Positions 27,186 through 38,044 of a stretch of DNA of 64,000 bases are shown piece after piece. The translations under genes and the position numbers were made by a program. Position 1 is the first letter of the stretch. Every line of letters begins with the position of its first letter. Where the stretch lies: the NCBI RefSeq assembly GCF_004216535.1, contig NZ_SGWX01000001.1:1674001-1738000 (forward strand), read 5' to 3'. The stretch is from Xylanimonas ulmi. Its GTDB lineage: Bacteria; Actinomycetota; Actinomycetes; Actinomycetales; Cellulomonadaceae. The notes beneath the pieces are model-generated. The model did not search any database. It was not told the origin of the DNA and worked only from the letters and a program-made list of their open reading frames with translations.

Positions 27186-27347
27186 GTCGATGCCTCTCGG
27201 GTCGATCCTTGTCCCCGACGCCCGCAACCCTGAACCCTAAGGTTCGACTTGAGGGTCAGAGTTATGTCAGGTTGCTGCTGCCCCTGACGGTATGCGGCGT
27301 GGCGCGGCCGTCATGGGAACGTGCGTCGGCGTGTCGCCGCCGCGTTC

Positions 27348-28313
27348 TCAGCGCGTCACGGGGAGGTCGGGCGAACTGACGTCGAACACCTGCGCGTCAG
27401 GCGCCGCCTGACGCAGCGCCTGGACCACGGCGAGCTTGAGCGCGACACGGTCGTCGCTGCCCCACTTGATGACCTGACCCGACGACAGGGTGGTGCGCAC
27501 GTCGTCGCGCGTCGCCGCGCTCACCTGCGTGACCTGGTCGGCCAGCTCCGCCGGCAGACCCGCCAGCACACGCAGCGCCGCCACGAGCGCGGGCGCCTGG
27601 TCGTCGTCCAGGCTCGCCTCGACCACGGGCAGACCCTCGGGGGGCTCGGGCGTGGTCCCGACGCGCACGCCGTCGGCGTCGACGAGCGCGAACCCGTCAT
27701 CGACCGGCGCGGCGGCGACCGGCTCGCGCGAGGTCAGCGTCACCGCGAGCCCGTGCGGCCAGTCGCGCAGGATGCTCGCGTCGCGCACGCCGTTGAGCTC
27801 CAGCAGGCGCTGACGCAGCGCGACGGTGTCGATGCGCGGCAGCGGCACACCGACCTCCTCGCCGATGACCGCCTGGACCTGCGCCACGTCGATCGTGCTC
27901 CCCTGCCCCGTGACGCTCACCTCGCGCATATCGAGCGCGAGCAGCGGCGAGACGAACGCGGCCCAGGCCAGGACGAGGACTGCGGCCACGGCCGCGGCCC
28001 ACACCCCCAGCCGGCGCACCACGAGGTGTCGGCGCATCGAACGCCGCTCCGCGAGCCGGCGCGCCATCGCGGTCGAGACCGTGGCGCGCCCCCGAGGGCG
28101 CTCACGCGTCGCCTGGCCCGCCGCGCGAGGGATGGCCTGTGTGCGCGCGGACGCCGAAGGCGCGGTCCGCGGTGCCGGCGCCGAGCGCGCCGGGGCGGGC
28201 GCCGGGCGCGGGGCGGCCGTCCGGGCGCCTGTGCGCGCAGCGCCCGCCGCAGCGCCCGACGCGCTCTTCGCGACGGGCTTGGGCGGCACGCGGGGTTTGG
28301 CGGGAGGACGCAC
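27348..28313 (-). CDS. ftsQ: Cell division protein FtsQ/DivIB
   Basis: A bitopic division protein of 321 aa. A long Ala/Pro/Arg-rich cytosolic part (about residues 1-100) precedes one membrane helix (VWAAAVAAVLVLAWAAFVSP). Outside follow the POTRA domain (LALDMREVSVTGQGSTIDVA) and the FtsQ domain (LVDADGVRVGTTPEPP). It links FtsL/FtsB and the septal synthase. GTG start at 28313, possibly with CAGGAT as a weak -10 box 6 nt upstream; the first methionine inside is far too late. Confidence 0.93.
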   Translation of the reverse strand: MRPPAKPRVPPKPVAKSASGAAAGAARTGARTAAPRPAPAPARSAPAPRTAPSASARTQAIPRAAGQATRERPRGRATVSTAMARRLAERRSMRRHLVVRRLGVWAAAVAAVLVLAWAAFVSPLLALDMREVSVTGQGSTIDVAQVQAVIGEEVGVPLPRIDTVALRQRLLELNGVRDASILRDWPHGLAVTLTSREPVAAAPVDDGFALVDADGVRVGTTPEPPEGLPVVEASLDDDQAPALVAALRVLAGLPAELADQVTQVSAATRDDVRTTLSSGQVIKWGSDDRVALKLAVVQALRQAAPDAQVFDVSSPDLPVTR

Positions 28314-28397
28314 GTCGCCATCCTGCCGCGTCCGTGCGCCGATCCGCGGCAGGCGTCGCCGGGCGGCGGCGTGACGCGCACAACCCAGCGGCCCACG

Positions 28398-29849
28398 TCA
28401 GTCCGCGAGGTCCCCCAGGATCAGCGGCGCCAACTGCGTCACGTCGCCGGCGCCGACCGTGAGCACCAGGTCGCCGGGACGCGCGAGCGCCGCGACGGCG
28501 TGCGCCGCCTCGACGCGATCCTCGACGGCCCGCACCGTGCCGCCCGACGCCGTCGCGGGCAGCAGGTCGGTGATCGTGCGCGCCGACACGGTGGGGTCCA
28601 CGTCCTCACGCGCCCGGTAGACCCCGGTCACGACGACCTCGTCGGCGAGCGCGAGAGCGGCCGCGAAACGCTCGGCGAAGATGCGGGTGCGCGAGTACAG
28701 GTGCGGCTGGAAGAGCACGAGCACGCGTCCAGCGCCCGCGATCGGCCGCGCGGCGCGCAACAGCGCCTCGATCTCGGTGGGGTGGTGGGCGTAGTCGTCG
28801 ACGACGCGCACCCCGCCCGCCTCGCCGCGCGGCTCGAAGCGGCGCCCCGTGCCCACGAACGCCGCGGCGCCCGCGACCGCGTCGGTGGGCGCCGCGCCGA
28901 GCAACACCGCGGTCACCACCGCCGCGGTCGCGTTGAGCACGTTGTGCGTCCCCGTCACGGCGATGCGCAGGTCGAGCGGCGCGTCGCCGAGCGGCCCGCC
29001 GCGCACCGTCGCACTCACGCCCTGCGCCGTCGAGACGATGTCGCTCACGACGACGTCGGCGCCCTCAGCGGCGCCATAGGTGACCACCGTGCCGCCGCGC
29101 GCGCGGTGGGCCGCCGCGAGCGCGGCCGCCCCGGCGTCGTCGGCGCACGCGATGAGCACGCCGCCGGGCCGCACGCGCCCGGCGAAGGCGACGAACGCGG
29201 CGTCGAACGCCTCGCGCGTGCCGTAGTGGTCGAGGTGGTCGGGCTCGACGTTGGTGACCACGGCGAGGGTCGGGGCGTAGTTGAGGAACGAGCCGTCGGA
29301 CTCGTCGGCCTCGGCGACCAGCACGTCGCCGGCGCCCAGGTGTCCACCCGGGACCGCGGACACCGAGCCGTCGGCGTCGCGCACGCGCACCGAGCCTCCG
29401 ATCGCGAACGACGGGTCGGCGCCCGTGGCGCGCAGCACCGAGACGACCATGGCGGACGTCGTCGTCTTGCCGTGCGCCCCGGCCACCGCCACCGCGCGCT
29501 GGCCGAGCATGAGCGAGGCGAGCGCCTGCGAGCGGTGCAGCACTCGGACGCCCGCCGCGCGCGCGGCGGCGAGCTCGGGGTTGTCCTCACGCACCGCGCT
29601 GGAGACCACGACGGTGTCGACCAGCGGCCGTCCGTCGGGCGCGACCACATGCGCGGCGTCGTGGCCCACCCACACCCGCACGCCGTCAGCCCGCAGAGCG
29701 TCGAGCGTCGCGCTCTGCGCGGCGTCGGAGCCCTGGACCGGAACACGACGCGCGGCGAGCAGGCGTGCGACCACGCTGACCCCGGCGCCGCCCACGGCGA
29801 TCAGATGCACCCGGCCGAGCTGGTCGACCGGCACCGTCTCGTCGCTCAC
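28398..29849 (-). CDS. murC: UDP-N-acetylmuramate--L-alanine ligase
   Basis: Mur ligase of 483 aa that adds L-Ala to UDP-MurNAc. Motifs are HLIAVGGAGVSVVARLL (nucleotide-binding), VAVAGAHGKTTTSAMVVSVL (P-loop), EADESDGSFLNYAPTLAVVT and NVEPDHLDHYG, and RVVDDYAHHPTEIEALL in the C-terminal domain. The GTG at 29849 overlaps the murG stop (GTGA). Confidence 0.97.
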   Translation of the reverse strand: MSDETVPVDQLGRVHLIAVGGAGVSVVARLLAARRVPVQGSDAAQSATLDALRADGVRVWVGHDAAHVVAPDGRPLVDTVVVSSAVREDNPELAAARAAGVRVLHRSQALASLMLGQRAVAVAGAHGKTTTSAMVVSVLRATGADPSFAIGGSVRVRDADGSVSAVPGGHLGAGDVLVAEADESDGSFLNYAPTLAVVTNVEPDHLDHYGTREAFDAAFVAFAGRVRPGGVLIACADDAGAAALAAAHRARGGTVVTYGAAEGADVVVSDIVSTAQGVSATVRGGPLGDAPLDLRIAVTGTHNVLNATAAVVTAVLLGAAPTDAVAGAAAFVGTGRRFEPRGEAGGVRVVDDYAHHPTEIEALLRAARPIAGAGRVLVLFQPHLYSRTRIFAERFAAALALADEVVVTGVYRAREDVDPTVSARTITDLLPATASGGTVRAVEDRVEAAHAVAALARPGDLVLTVGAGDVTQLAPLILGDLAD

Positions 29850-30994
29850 GCCGCACCCGCCCGGGTGGCGACGGCCTGCTCGACGAGGTCGGCGACCCGG
29901 GCCGCGCCGTCGCGCACGCCCGTGCGCCGCGCGGCCTCGGCCATCGCCGCCAGGCGTCCGGTGTCCGCGACGAGCGCCGGGACATGCTCGGCGACCCACG
30001 AGGAGGTGAGGTCGGCGTCGTCGACGAGCAGCCCTCCCCCGGCCCGCACGAGCGGCGCGGCGTTGAGGCGCTGCTCGCCGTTGCCGATGGGCAGCGGCAC
30101 GTAGACGGCGGGCAGCCCGAGGGCCGCGAGCTCGCACACCGTGCCGGCTCCCGAGCGCGCGACGACCAGGTCGGCGACCGCGAGCGCGAGGTGCATCTCG
30201 GACAGATACTCGCGCACCTGGTAGCGCCGCGACTCGACCGACGAGCCCAGACGCGCGACGGCGTCGCGCACCGGGCCGTCCTTGCCCTTGCCCGTCAGGT
30301 GCAGCACCTGGGCGCCCGAGGCCAGCAGCGCGTCGGCCGCGCCGGCGACCGCGGTGTTGAGGCTCAGCGCCCCCGAGGATCCGCCCGTGACCAGGACGGT
30401 CGGGCGCGCCGGGTCGAGGCCCAGGGCGTCGGCGGCCGCGACGCGTGTGCCGGCGGCGTCGGACTCACGCGCGCTGACCAGCTCGGCGATCTCGCGGCGC
30501 AGCGGCAGACCCGTCACGACGCCCCCGCGCAGCGGCGTGCCCTCGAAGGTCAGGCCCACGCGCGCGGCCCAGCGCGCGCCGAGCTTGTTGGCCAGGCCGG
30601 GGCGCGCGTTCTGCTCGTGGATCACCACGGGCACGCCGCGGCGGCGGGCGGCCAGGTAGGCGGGCGTCGACACGTAGCCGCCGAAGCCGACGACCACCTG
30701 CGCGTCGATCTCCTCGATCGCGGCCTGTGCCGCGTGCACTGCGGCGCTGAGCTTGCCGGGCAGCGTCAGCAGGTCGACCGAGGGGCGGCGCGGCAGCGGA
30801 ACCCGCGGCACCGGCGCCAGGCGATAGCCGCGGGCTGGCACGAGCTCGGCCTCGAGGCCGGTCGCGGTGCCCAGCACCAGCACCTTCGCCTCGGGATCGC
30901 GCGCGCGCAGCTCGTCGGCGACCGCGAGCAGGGGGTTGACGTGACCGGCGGTGCCGCCGCCGGCGAGCACGACGGAGTGGACCTTGTGACTCAC
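29846..30994 (-). CDS. murG: UDP-GlcNAc:lipid I N-acetylglucosaminyltransferase
   Basis: GT-B glycosyltransferase of 382 aa that turns lipid I into lipid II on the inner membrane face. Motifs are SVVLAGGGTAGHVNPLLAVA, VVGFGGYVSTPAYLAARR, VIHEQNARPGLANKLGARWA and the UDP-GlcNAc site VARSGAGTVCELAALGLPAV. GTG start at 30994, 30 bp after the ftsW stop. Confidence 0.97.
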   Translation of the reverse strand: MSHKVHSVVLAGGGTAGHVNPLLAVADELRARDPEAKVLVLGTATGLEAELVPARGYRLAPVPRVPLPRRPSVDLLTLPGKLSAAVHAAQAAIEEIDAQVVVGFGGYVSTPAYLAARRRGVPVVIHEQNARPGLANKLGARWAARVGLTFEGTPLRGGVVTGLPLRREIAELVSARESDAAGTRVAAADALGLDPARPTVLVTGGSSGALSLNTAVAGAADALLASGAQVLHLTGKGKDGPVRDAVARLGSSVESRRYQVREYLSEMHLALAVADLVVARSGAGTVCELAALGLPAVYVPLPIGNGEQRLNAAPLVRAGGGLLVDDADLTSSWVAEHVPALVADTGRLAAMAEAARRTGVRDGAARVADLVEQAVATRAGAA

Positions 30995-31024
30995 AGACGC
31001 GACCCTACCCGGGCGCGCCGCACG

Positions 31025-32311
31025 TCAGCGCCGCCCGGCCCGCCGCCATCGCCGCGTGACCCGCCCCGCGCCCTGGTCGCCGCGGCGTCCGGGACGCCCG
31101 GCGACGGCACGCTGGACGCCGAGCACCGCGAGCGAGCGGCGCACCACACTGCCGCGGGCCGCGAGCGCCTGGGCCGCGCCGGGCTCCGAGCGCGCGAACG
31201 AGATGACCATGCCGAGCGCCGCCATCGTCGTCACGAGCGCCGACCCTCCCGCGGAGACCAAGGGCAGCGGGACGCCGATGACCGGGATGACGCGGATGAC
31301 GACGCCGATGTTGACGAACGCCTGGCCCACGATCCAGCACGCGACTCCCGCGGTGGTGACCTTGACGAACGGGTCGGGATGGCGGCGGATCACCCGGCTC
31401 ATGGCGATGCCGAGCGCGACGAACAGGCCCAGCACCATGAGCGTGCCGAGCAGGCCGAGCTCCTCACCGATGACGGCGTAGATGAAGTCGTTGTGCGCCT
31501 CGGGCAGGTAGCGCCATTTCTCACGGCTCGCGCCGAGGCCCAGGCCCAGCACACCGCCGCTGCCGAGCGCGTACAGGCCGTGGATCGACTGGTAGCACTC
31601 GTTCTGCACGTCCTGGCACGTGCCGTAGGTGGCGAAGATGCGCCCCATGCGGTCGCTGCTGCCGTAGACGAACACGTAGCCGATGATCACGGCGGCGAGC
31701 CCGCCGCCCAGCCCAAGCAGCCGGGCCGGAGCGCCCGAGACCCAGAACGCGCCGAGCGCCAGGGCGATGAGGATGAGGCCTGTGCCCAGGTCGTGCCCGG
31801 CGAGCACCAGGCCGAGCACGAGCACGACTCCGGGCACGGCGGGCCAGATCACGTGACGCCACCGGCCCAGAAGCCGCTGTTTGCGGCCCAGCACCGCGCC
31901 GAGCCACACCGTGAGCGCGAGCTTGGCGACCTCGGACGGCTGGAAGCGCACGGGTCCCAGGCGCAGCCAGTTGCGGTTGCCGCCCACGAGGTCGCCCATG
32001 AACATGACGGCCACCAGCAGCACGACGGCGACGCCGAGCGCCGGCCACGCCAGCCGCTTGTACCAGCGCACCGGGATCCGCGCGGCCACCAGCAGCGTCG
32101 GCAGGCCGATGATCGCGAACTTCGCCTGGTCGAGGAACGCCGAGTACGGGGAGGCGCCGTCGGCGATCGACGTCACGGTCGAGCTCGACAGCACCATGAC
32201 CAGGCCGAGCACGAGCAGCAGGCTCGATGTCCCCACCAGGGTGTAGTACGAGGTGACCGCCGAGTTCCACTGGCCGAGCCAGGGCCGTTCGTCGGTGGTT
32301 GCTACCGCCAT
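31025..32311 (-). CDS. ftsW: SEDS peptidoglycan polymerase FtsW
   Basis: Polytopic membrane protein of 428 aa of the SEDS family; it polymerises septal peptidoglycan together with FtsI. About ten membrane helices are visible. Family motifs include NRNWLRLGPVRFQPSEVAKL, VLAGHDLGTGLILIAL, EAHNDFIYAVIGEELGLLGT and SAGGSALVTTMAALGM. The basic cytosolic tail is about 60 residues long. ATG start, 24 bp after murD. Confidence 0.96.
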   Translation of the reverse strand: MAVATTDERPWLGQWNSAVTSYYTLVGTSSLLLVLGLVMVLSSSTVTSIADGASPYSAFLDQAKFAIIGLPTLLVAARIPVRWYKRLAWPALGVAVVLLVAVMFMGDLVGGNRNWLRLGPVRFQPSEVAKLALTVWLGAVLGRKQRLLGRWRHVIWPAVPGVVLVLGLVLAGHDLGTGLILIALALGAFWVSGAPARLLGLGGGLAAVIIGYVFVYGSSDRMGRIFATYGTCQDVQNECYQSIHGLYALGSGGVLGLGLGASREKWRYLPEAHNDFIYAVIGEELGLLGTLMVLGLFVALGIAMSRVIRRHPDPFVKVTTAGVACWIVGQAFVNIGVVIRVIPVIGVPLPLVSAGGSALVTTMAALGMVISFARSEPGAAQALAARGSVVRRSLAVLGVQRAVAGRPGRRGDQGAGRVTRRWRRAGRR

Positions 32312-32335
32312 GCCGCGCCTTCCGGGTGAGCCGCC

Positions 32336-33841
32336 CTAGGCGTCGCGGGTGATCGCCTCCACCGCTGCGGCGAAGGCCTCGCCCCGCTGTGCGTAGGAGC
32401 GGAACTGGTCCTGCGAGGCGCCGGCCGGGGCCAGCAGCACGGTGTCGCCCGGCTGGGCGAGCGACCGTGCCGCGTCGACGGCGCGGCGCATCACGGTGTC
32501 AGTCTCGCCGGGGTCGACCACGACGACGGGGATCTCGGGGGCGTGTCGGGCCAATGCCGTCGTGAACGGCTCGGGATCGACGCCGATCACGACCGCCGCG
32601 CGGAGTCTGTCGGCGCGCGCCGCGACCAGATCGTCGAAGCGGGCGCCCTTGGCCAGGCCACCGGCGACCCACACGACCGACCCGGCGGCGAAGCCCGCGA
32701 GCGAGGCCGACGCGGCGTGCGCATTGGTCGCCTTGGAGTCGTCGACGAACGCGACCCCGTCGCGGGCCCCGACCTGCTGGATGCGGTGTCCGCCCGGCCG
32801 GAACGCGCGCAGCCCGTCGCGCACCGCCGCGGCGGGCACGCCGTGCGCGCGCGCGAGCGCCGCGGCCGCGAGCGCGTTGGCGACGACGTGGGGCGGCGCC
32901 GGCGTGTCCGCGCCGGGCGCGAGGTGGGCGAGGTCGTCCAGCGTGCCGAGCTCGGCCGCATACGTCAGGCGGTCGACGGCGTCGGCCGGGGCGTGGAACG
33001 CGCGGTCGACGAGCACGTCCTCGACCAGGCCCAGCGTGCCCGGACCGGGCGCGCCGAGCGTGAAGCCCACCGCGCGGGCGCCCTCGGCGACGTCGGCCTC
33101 GCGCACCAGCTTCTCGGTGCGCGCGTCGGCCACGTTGTAGACGCACGCGACCTGCGCGCGCTCGAAGATCCGGCCCTTGTCGGCGGCGTACGCCTGAGCC
33201 GACCCATGCCAGTCGAGGTGGTCGTCGGCGATGTTGAGGACCGCCGCCGCCCGCAGCGCGGTGGTGTGCGCGAAGTGGAGCTGGAAGCTCGACAGCTCGA
33301 CCGCCAGCACGTCGAGGTCCGGGTCGAGCGCGGCCTCGATGAGCGGGGTGCCGACGTTGCCGACCGCGCGCGTGCGCAGCCCGGCGGCCGTCAGGATCGA
33401 GGCGAGCATCTCGACCGTCGTCGTCTTGCCGTTGGTGCCCGTGACGGCCAGCCACGGCGCGGGCCCGTCGCCCGCGGCGCGGTCGACGCGCAGGCGCCAG
33501 GCCAGCTCGACCTCGCTCCACACCGGCACACCGGCCGCGCGCGCGGCGACCAGCAGCGGGTCGACCGGTTTGACCCCAGGCGAGGTGACCACGACGTCCG
33601 CCTGCGCGAGCACCGCGGCGCGGTCGGCGTCGCTGGACGGCGTGCGCACGTCGGCGTCGTCGGAGGGGGCGAGGGTGACGACCGACCTGACGAGCGCGCC
33701 TCTCCCGTCGGGCCCACGCAGCGCGCCCGCCACGGCGCGGCCCGTCACGCCGAGCCCCACCACCAGCACGCGCGCGTCGGCCAGGGCGACCCGGGGCTCG
33801 ACCGGACCGTGGCCCTCGAACGCCACTACGACACCACCCAT
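32336..33841 (-). CDS. murD: UDP-N-acetylmuramoyl-L-alanine--D-glutamate ligase
   Basis: Mur ligase of about 501 aa that adds D-Glu. Motifs are [40 protein letters not shown] (P-loop), [24 protein letters not shown] and [23 protein letters not shown] 33841 would overlap mraY by 16 bp; a GTG at 33826 that overlaps the mraY stop (TAGTG) gives 496 aa and is equally plausible. Strict coupling to mraY is expected in both cases. Confidence 0.95.
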   Translation of the reverse strand: MGGVVVAFEGHGPVEPRVALADARVLVVGLGVTGRAVAGALRGPDGRGALVRSVVTLAPSDDADVRTPSSDADRAAVLAQADVVVTSPGVKPVDPLLVAARAAGVPVWSEVELAWRLRVDRAAGDGPAPWLAVTGTNGKTTTVEMLASILTAAGLRTRAVGNVGTPLIEAALDPDLDVLAVELSSFQLHFAHTTALRAAAVLNIADDHLDWHGSAQAYAADKGRIFERAQVACVYNVADARTEKLVREADVAEGARAVGFTLGAPGPGTLGLVEDVLVDRAFHAPADAVDRLTYAAELGTLDDLAHLAPGADTPAPPHVVANALAAAALARAHGVPAAAVRDGLRAFRPGGHRIQQVGARDGVAFVDDSKATNAHAASASLAGFAAGSVVWVAGGLAKGARFDDLVAARADRLRAAVVIGVDPEPFTTALARHAPEIPVVVVDPGETDTVMRRAVDAARSLAQPGDTVLLAPAGASQDQFRSYAQRGEAFAAAVEAITRDA

Positions 33842-34908
33842 TCGGCGTAGAAGATGCCCATGCCGAGGGCAGCGAACAGCCCCGCGATGAGCCAGAATCG
33901 GATGACGATCGTGACCTCTCCCCACCCCGACAACTCGAAGTGGTGGTGCAGCGGCGCCATCTTGAACACGCGTCTGCGCGTCATCTTGAAGAACCCGATC
34001 TGGATGACGTCGCTCATCACGATGATGACGAACATGCCGCCGATGATGGCCGCGAGGATCTGCGTGCGCGACAGGATCGACAGCGCCGCGAGCGCTCCCC
34101 CGAGCGCGAGCGAGCCCGTGTCGCCCATGAAGATCTTGGCGGGGCTCGCGTTCCACCACAGGAACCCGAAGCACGCGCCCACGATGGCCGCCGCGACGAT
34201 CGCGATGTCCTGCGGATCGCGCACCTCGTAACACCGTGGACCCGCGACGGCGAGCCGCTGGCACGACTGGTTGAGCTGCCAGATGCCCACCAGCACATAC
34301 CCCACGAACACCACGAGCGAGACGCCGGTGGCCAGGCCGTCGAGGCCGTCGGTGAGGTTGACGGCGTTGGACCACGCCGTGATGAGGAAGTTCGCCCAGA
34401 TCACGAACAGGATCAGGCCCACCGTCGCGCCCGCGAACGCGAGGTCGAGGTTGGTGTCGCGCAGGAACGAGATGCGTGTCGAGGCGGGCGTGCGCCAGTT
34501 GGAGTTGGGGAACTGCAGCGCGAGCACCGCGAAGGTGACGCCGACGAACCCCTGGCCGATGATCTTGGCGCGCGGCGTCAGACCGAGCGAGCGCTGCTTG
34601 CGGATCTTGGTGAAGTCGTCGGCAAAACCGACCACACCCAGGCCCGCCATGAGGTAGAGGGTCAGCAGCGCCGTCGCGCTCGGCCACCGCTCCGCGACCG
34701 CCATCGACGCGCCGACGCCGACCAGCGTGGCCCCGATGATGACGACGCCACCCATGGTCGGCGTGCCGCGCTTGGTGAAGTGGGCCGTCGGGCCGTCCTG
34801 CCGGACGAACTGACCGTAGTTGCGCCGCACCAGGAACCGAATGAACAGGGGCGTGCCGAACAGGGCCACGAGCAGGGAGACGCCCGAGGCGACGAGGATC
34901 GCGATCAC
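33826..34908 (-). CDS. mraY: Phospho-N-acetylmuramoyl-pentapeptide transferase
   Basis: Integral membrane enzyme of 360 aa that moves phospho-MurNAc-pentapeptide to undecaprenyl phosphate to make lipid I. About ten membrane helices are visible. Motifs are [20 protein letters not shown], the Asp pair in [49 protein letters not shown] and [15 protein letters not shown]. The GTG at 34908 overlaps the murF stop (GTGA) and gives the normal family length. Confidence 0.97.
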   Translation of the reverse strand: MIAILVASGVSLLVALFGTPLFIRFLVRRNYGQFVRQDGPTAHFTKRGTPTMGGVVIIGATLVGVGASMAVAERWPSATALLTLYLMAGLGVVGFADDFTKIRKQRSLGLTPRAKIIGQGFVGVTFAVLALQFPNSNWRTPASTRISFLRDTNLDLAFAGATVGLILFVIWANFLITAWSNAVNLTDGLDGLATGVSLVVFVGYVLVGIWQLNQSCQRLAVAGPRCYEVRDPQDIAIVAAAIVGACFGFLWWNASPAKIFMGDTGSLALGGALAALSILSRTQILAAIIGGMFVIIVMSDVIQIGFFKMTRRRVFKMAPLHHHFELSGWGEVTIVIRFWLIAGLFAALGMGIFYAEWVVS

Positions 34909-36416
34909 CGCGCGGCCCCGGGCTCCGGCTCGTGCGCGGCGCCCGCCGCGACCCGAGCGCCGACCGCGCCCGCGGCGAGCTCGTCGCCGAGTCGCCACAG
35001 GCCGGTGCTGTTGGAGGCCTTGACCAGGACGACGTCGCCCGGCTCCAGGCGCTCGTCGAGCACGGCGCGCGCGGCGTCGAGGTCGGGGACGAACACGCTC
35101 TCCTCCCCCCAAGAGCCCTCCTGCAGGGCGCCCTCGTGGATGTGGTACGCGCCCTCGCCGACCACGACGAGGAGTTTGACGTTCAACCGGACCACGAGCA
35201 GGCCGATGTCATGGTGCGCGACGCGCGCCCGGTCGCCGAGCTCGCGCATCTCCCCCAGCACGGCCACCGAGCGCCGCTCACGCCCGGCCATGACGGCCAG
35301 CGAGCGCAGCGCGGCCCGCATCGACTCCGGGTTCGCGTTGTACGCGTCGTCGATCACGGTGACGCCGTCCGGCCGCTCGGTCACCGCCATGCGGTGCGGG
35401 CTGCCCGGCTCGGCGACGGCGAGACGCTCGGCCACGACCGCCGGGGACTGCCCGATGAGGATCGCGGCGGTCGCCGCGCCCAGCGCGTTGGACACGTGGT
35501 GCTCGCCCACGAGCCGCAGCCGCACGGGCACGCGCACGTCGTCGGCGACCTCGACCGCGTCGGTGATGCGGCCGCGCACACGCAGCACGAACGAGGCGCG
35601 CCCCCTGGCGTCGATCGTGACGTCCTCGGCGCGCACGTCCGCGCTCGGCACGCGGCCGAACGTCACGACGCGATGGCCCAGCCCGGTCGCCCGGGGGGCG
35701 AGCCCGAGCACGCGCTCGTCGTCGGCGTTGAGCACCGCGACGCCCCCGGGGCGCAGGCCCGTGATGACCTCGGCCTTGGTGTCGGCGATCGCCTCCACGC
35801 TGCCGAAGTTGGCGATGTGCGCGGTGCCCACAGCCAGCGTGATGGAGATCTGCGGCGGCGCCACCGAGGCCAGGTAGGCGATGTCGCCGGGCTTGTCGGC
35901 GCCCATCTCCAGCACGAAGTTGCGCGTGCGCTCACTCGCGCCGAGCACGGTGAGCGGCAGGCCCACCTCGCTGTTGTACGAGCCGCGCGGTGCGATGGTG
36001 TCGGCGGGGTCCTCGCCCCGCACCAGCAGGCCGAGCAGGTCCTTGGTCGTGGTCTTGCCGACCGACCCGGTGATGCCGAAGACATGCACCGCGGGGTTGG
36101 CCTCACGCAGCCGCGCGAGCACGTAGCGGGCGAGATCGCCCAACGCGATGCGCACGTCGTCGACCACGACGAGGGGCAGCGGGTCGCCCTCGCCCGCCGG
36201 GTCGCGCTCGGCGAGCACCAGGACGGCGCCGGCGGCCACGGCGCCGCGCGCGAAGTCGGCGCCGTCGACGCGCTCGCCCGGCAGGGCCACGAACAGCGAC
36301 CCGGGACCCACGTGCCGCGAGTCCGCGACCACCTGCCCGGTCACCCGGATCTCGGGGTCGGCGGCGAGCCGGCCCCCTGTCGCGTGCGCGACCTCGGACG
36401 CGGTCAGCTCGATCAT
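34905..36416 (-). CDS. murF: UDP-MurNAc-tripeptide--D-Ala-D-Ala ligase
   Basis: Mur ligase of 503 aa that adds D-Ala-D-Ala to give the pentapeptide precursor. The N domain has [21 protein letters not shown]-loop [40 protein letters not shown], and [20 protein letters not shown] are typical. ATG start overlapping the murE stop (ATGA). Confidence 0.96.
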   Translation of the reverse strand: MIELTASEVAHATGGRLAADPEIRVTGQVVADSRHVGPGSLFVALPGERVDGADFARGAVAAGAVLVLAERDPAGEGDPLPLVVVDDVRIALGDLARYVLARLREANPAVHVFGITGSVGKTTTKDLLGLLVRGEDPADTIAPRGSYNSEVGLPLTVLGASERTRNFVLEMGADKPGDIAYLASVAPPQISITLAVGTAHIANFGSVEAIADTKAEVITGLRPGGVAVLNADDERVLGLAPRATGLGHRVVTFGRVPSADVRAEDVTIDARGRASFVLRVRGRITDAVEVADDVRVPVRLRLVGEHHVSNALGAATAAILIGQSPAVVAERLAVAEPGSPHRMAVTERPDGVTVIDDAYNANPESMRAALRSLAVMAGRERRSVAVLGEMRELGDRARVAHHDIGLLVVRLNVKLLVVVGEGAYHIHEGALQEGSWGEESVFVPDLDAARAVLDERLEPGDVVLVKASNSTGLWRLGDELAAGAVGARVAAGAAHEPEPGAAR

Positions 36417-38038
36417 GCGGTCGTGGTCCCTTCGGTCGTGATGCCGGGCCGGGCCGCGAGCGCAGCCCTCGCCTCGACCCTGTCGTCGAGCTGGACGTCG
36501 ACCCCCGCGACGTCTTGAACGGTCTCGTGCCCGCGGCCGGCCACGAGCACGGTGTCCTGTGCGCCGGCGTGGGCGACCACGGTGCGGATCGCGTCGGCGC
36601 GCGGCGCCACCTCGCGCACCTCGACGACACGCGCCTGCCCTCCAGCGTGCGCGGCCGCGGCCGCGGCCGCACGCGCTCCGGCGAGCACCTGCGCGCGCAC
36701 CGCGGCGGGGTCCTCGCCGTGCGGGTCGTCGTCGGTGACGACGACGACATCGGCGCCGGCCACGGCGGCCGCGCCCATCGCGGGGCGCTTGCCCGTGTCA
36801 CGGTCGCCCGTGGCGCCGAACACCACGGTCAGGCGCCCGGGCGTCGTGGCGCGCAGCGCGCCGAGCGCGAGCTCAAGCGCCTCGGTGTTGTGCGCGAAGT
36901 CGACGACCACACGCGGGCGACCGTCTCCCCCGGCGCTGACGACCTCCATGCGGCCCGGCACGACCGCCGCGAGCCCGCCCGCCGCGTCCAACGCGTCGGC
37001 GACGTCCTCCAGGTGGGCGCCGCCCTCCAGGACCATGACGAGCGCGAGCGCCGCGTTGGCGACGTTGAAGCCGCCCGGCAGCGTCGTCGAGGTGCGCAGC
37101 GTGCGCCCGTCGGTGTGGGTCACGGTGAAGGCCGACCCGGTGCCGTGCGGCGCGACGTCGGTCACGACCCAGTCGGCCGCCGGGCCGCCGTCGCGCGTCG
37201 GGGTGGTGCGCAGCGTCGCCACGGGGATGGTCGCGACCTCGGCCATGCGCTCACCCCACGCGTCGTCGACCACGACGACGCCGCGGCGCGCGTGCTCGGG
37301 CGTGAACAGCAGCGCCTTGGCGGCGAAGTAGGACTGGAGGTCGCCGTGGAAGTCGAGGTGGTCCTGGCTCAGGTTGGTGAACCCGGCCACGCCGTAGCGC
37401 ACCCCGTCGACCCGGTGCAGGGCGAGCGCGTGCGAGCTGACCTCCATGGCGAGCGTGCGCACACCGTCCTCACGCATCGCGGCGAGCAGGGCCTGCAGGT
37501 CGGCGGCCTCGGGTGTGGTCAGGCGCGAGGGCAGCACCCGGTCGCCCGAGCGCATCTCGACCGTGCCGACGAGCCCCGAGGTGAAGCCCAGCGCCCGCAG
37601 CAGATGGTCGATCTGGTAGGCCGTGGTGGTCTTGCCGTTGGTGCCCGTGACGGCGAACGTCGTCAGGTGCTCGGCCGGGGACCCGTACACCCAGGCGGCC
37701 ACGTGGCCGATGATCAGGCGTGGGTCGGCGGCCACGAGGACCGGCACGCCCAGGCCCCCGACCAGGTCGGCGCCCGCGGCGTCGGTGAGCACGGCGCGCG
37801 CGCCCCGAGCCACGGCGTCGGCGGCGAACGCGGCCCCGTGGGCGCGGGCCCCGGGCAGGGCGACGAACAGGTCGCCGTCCTCCACGACGCGGTTGTCCGA
37901 CGCGACCGAGGTGACCGTCGGCCCCTCGCCGTCGGGCGCGGGGCCTGCGGCGATCCGAAGGTCGAACGTGTGGGCGAGATCCCGTACCCGGCGCGGCGCG
38001 TTGTCCGCTGGCCGGATCCGTTCGAGCGGCGATGTCAC
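36413..38038 (-). CDS. murE: UDP-MurNAc-L-Ala-D-Glu--diamino acid ligase
   Basis: Mur ligase of 541 aa that adds the third amino acid. Motifs are [51 protein letters not shown] and VVFGATGDRDTGKRPAMGAA. The DNPR motif that marks meso-diaminopimelate enzymes is not seen; instead VVVTDDDPHGEDPAAVRAQV is present, so lysine or ornithine could be the substrate. That reading needs an alignment. GTG start, 6 nt after TAGGGT, so the gene has its own leaderless promoter. Confidence 0.93.
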   Translation of the reverse strand: MTSPLERIRPADNAPRRVRDLAHTFDLRIAAGPAPDGEGPTVTSVASDNRVVEDGDLFVALPGARAHGAAFAADAVARGARAVLTDAAGADLVGGLGVPVLVAADPRLIIGHVAAWVYGSPAEHLTTFAVTGTNGKTTTAYQIDHLLRALGFTSGLVGTVEMRSGDRVLPSRLTTPEAADLQALLAAMREDGVRTLAMEVSSHALALHRVDGVRYGVAGFTNLSQDHLDFHGDLQSYFAAKALLFTPEHARRGVVVVDDAWGERMAEVATIPVATLRTTPTRDGGPAADWVVTDVAPHGTGSAFTVTHTDGRTLRTSTTLPGGFNVANAALALVMVLEGGAHLEDVADALDAAGGLAAVVPGRMEVVSAGGDGRPRVVVDFAHNTEALELALGALRATTPGRLTVVFGATGDRDTGKRPAMGAAAVAGADVVVVTDDDPHGEDPAAVRAQVLAGARAAAAAAAHAGGQARVVEVREVAPRADAIRTVVAHAGAQDTVLVAGRGHETVQDVAGVDVQLDDRVEARAALAARPGITTEGTTTA

Positions 38039-38044
38039 GGGTAG

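Noticed and set aside
25674-27233. Long plus-strand reading frame (519 aa) over pgeF and ftsZ
   Set aside because: It is antisense to two clear genes, lacks any family motif and is rich in Arg, Gly and His as expected of a high-GC shadow frame.
32336-34687. Apparent 783-aa MraY-MurD fusion on the minus strand
   Set aside because: The murD frame stays open through mraY because of high GC. The upstream part is a frame-shifted reading of mraY without its motifs, and mraY has its own normal start and stop.
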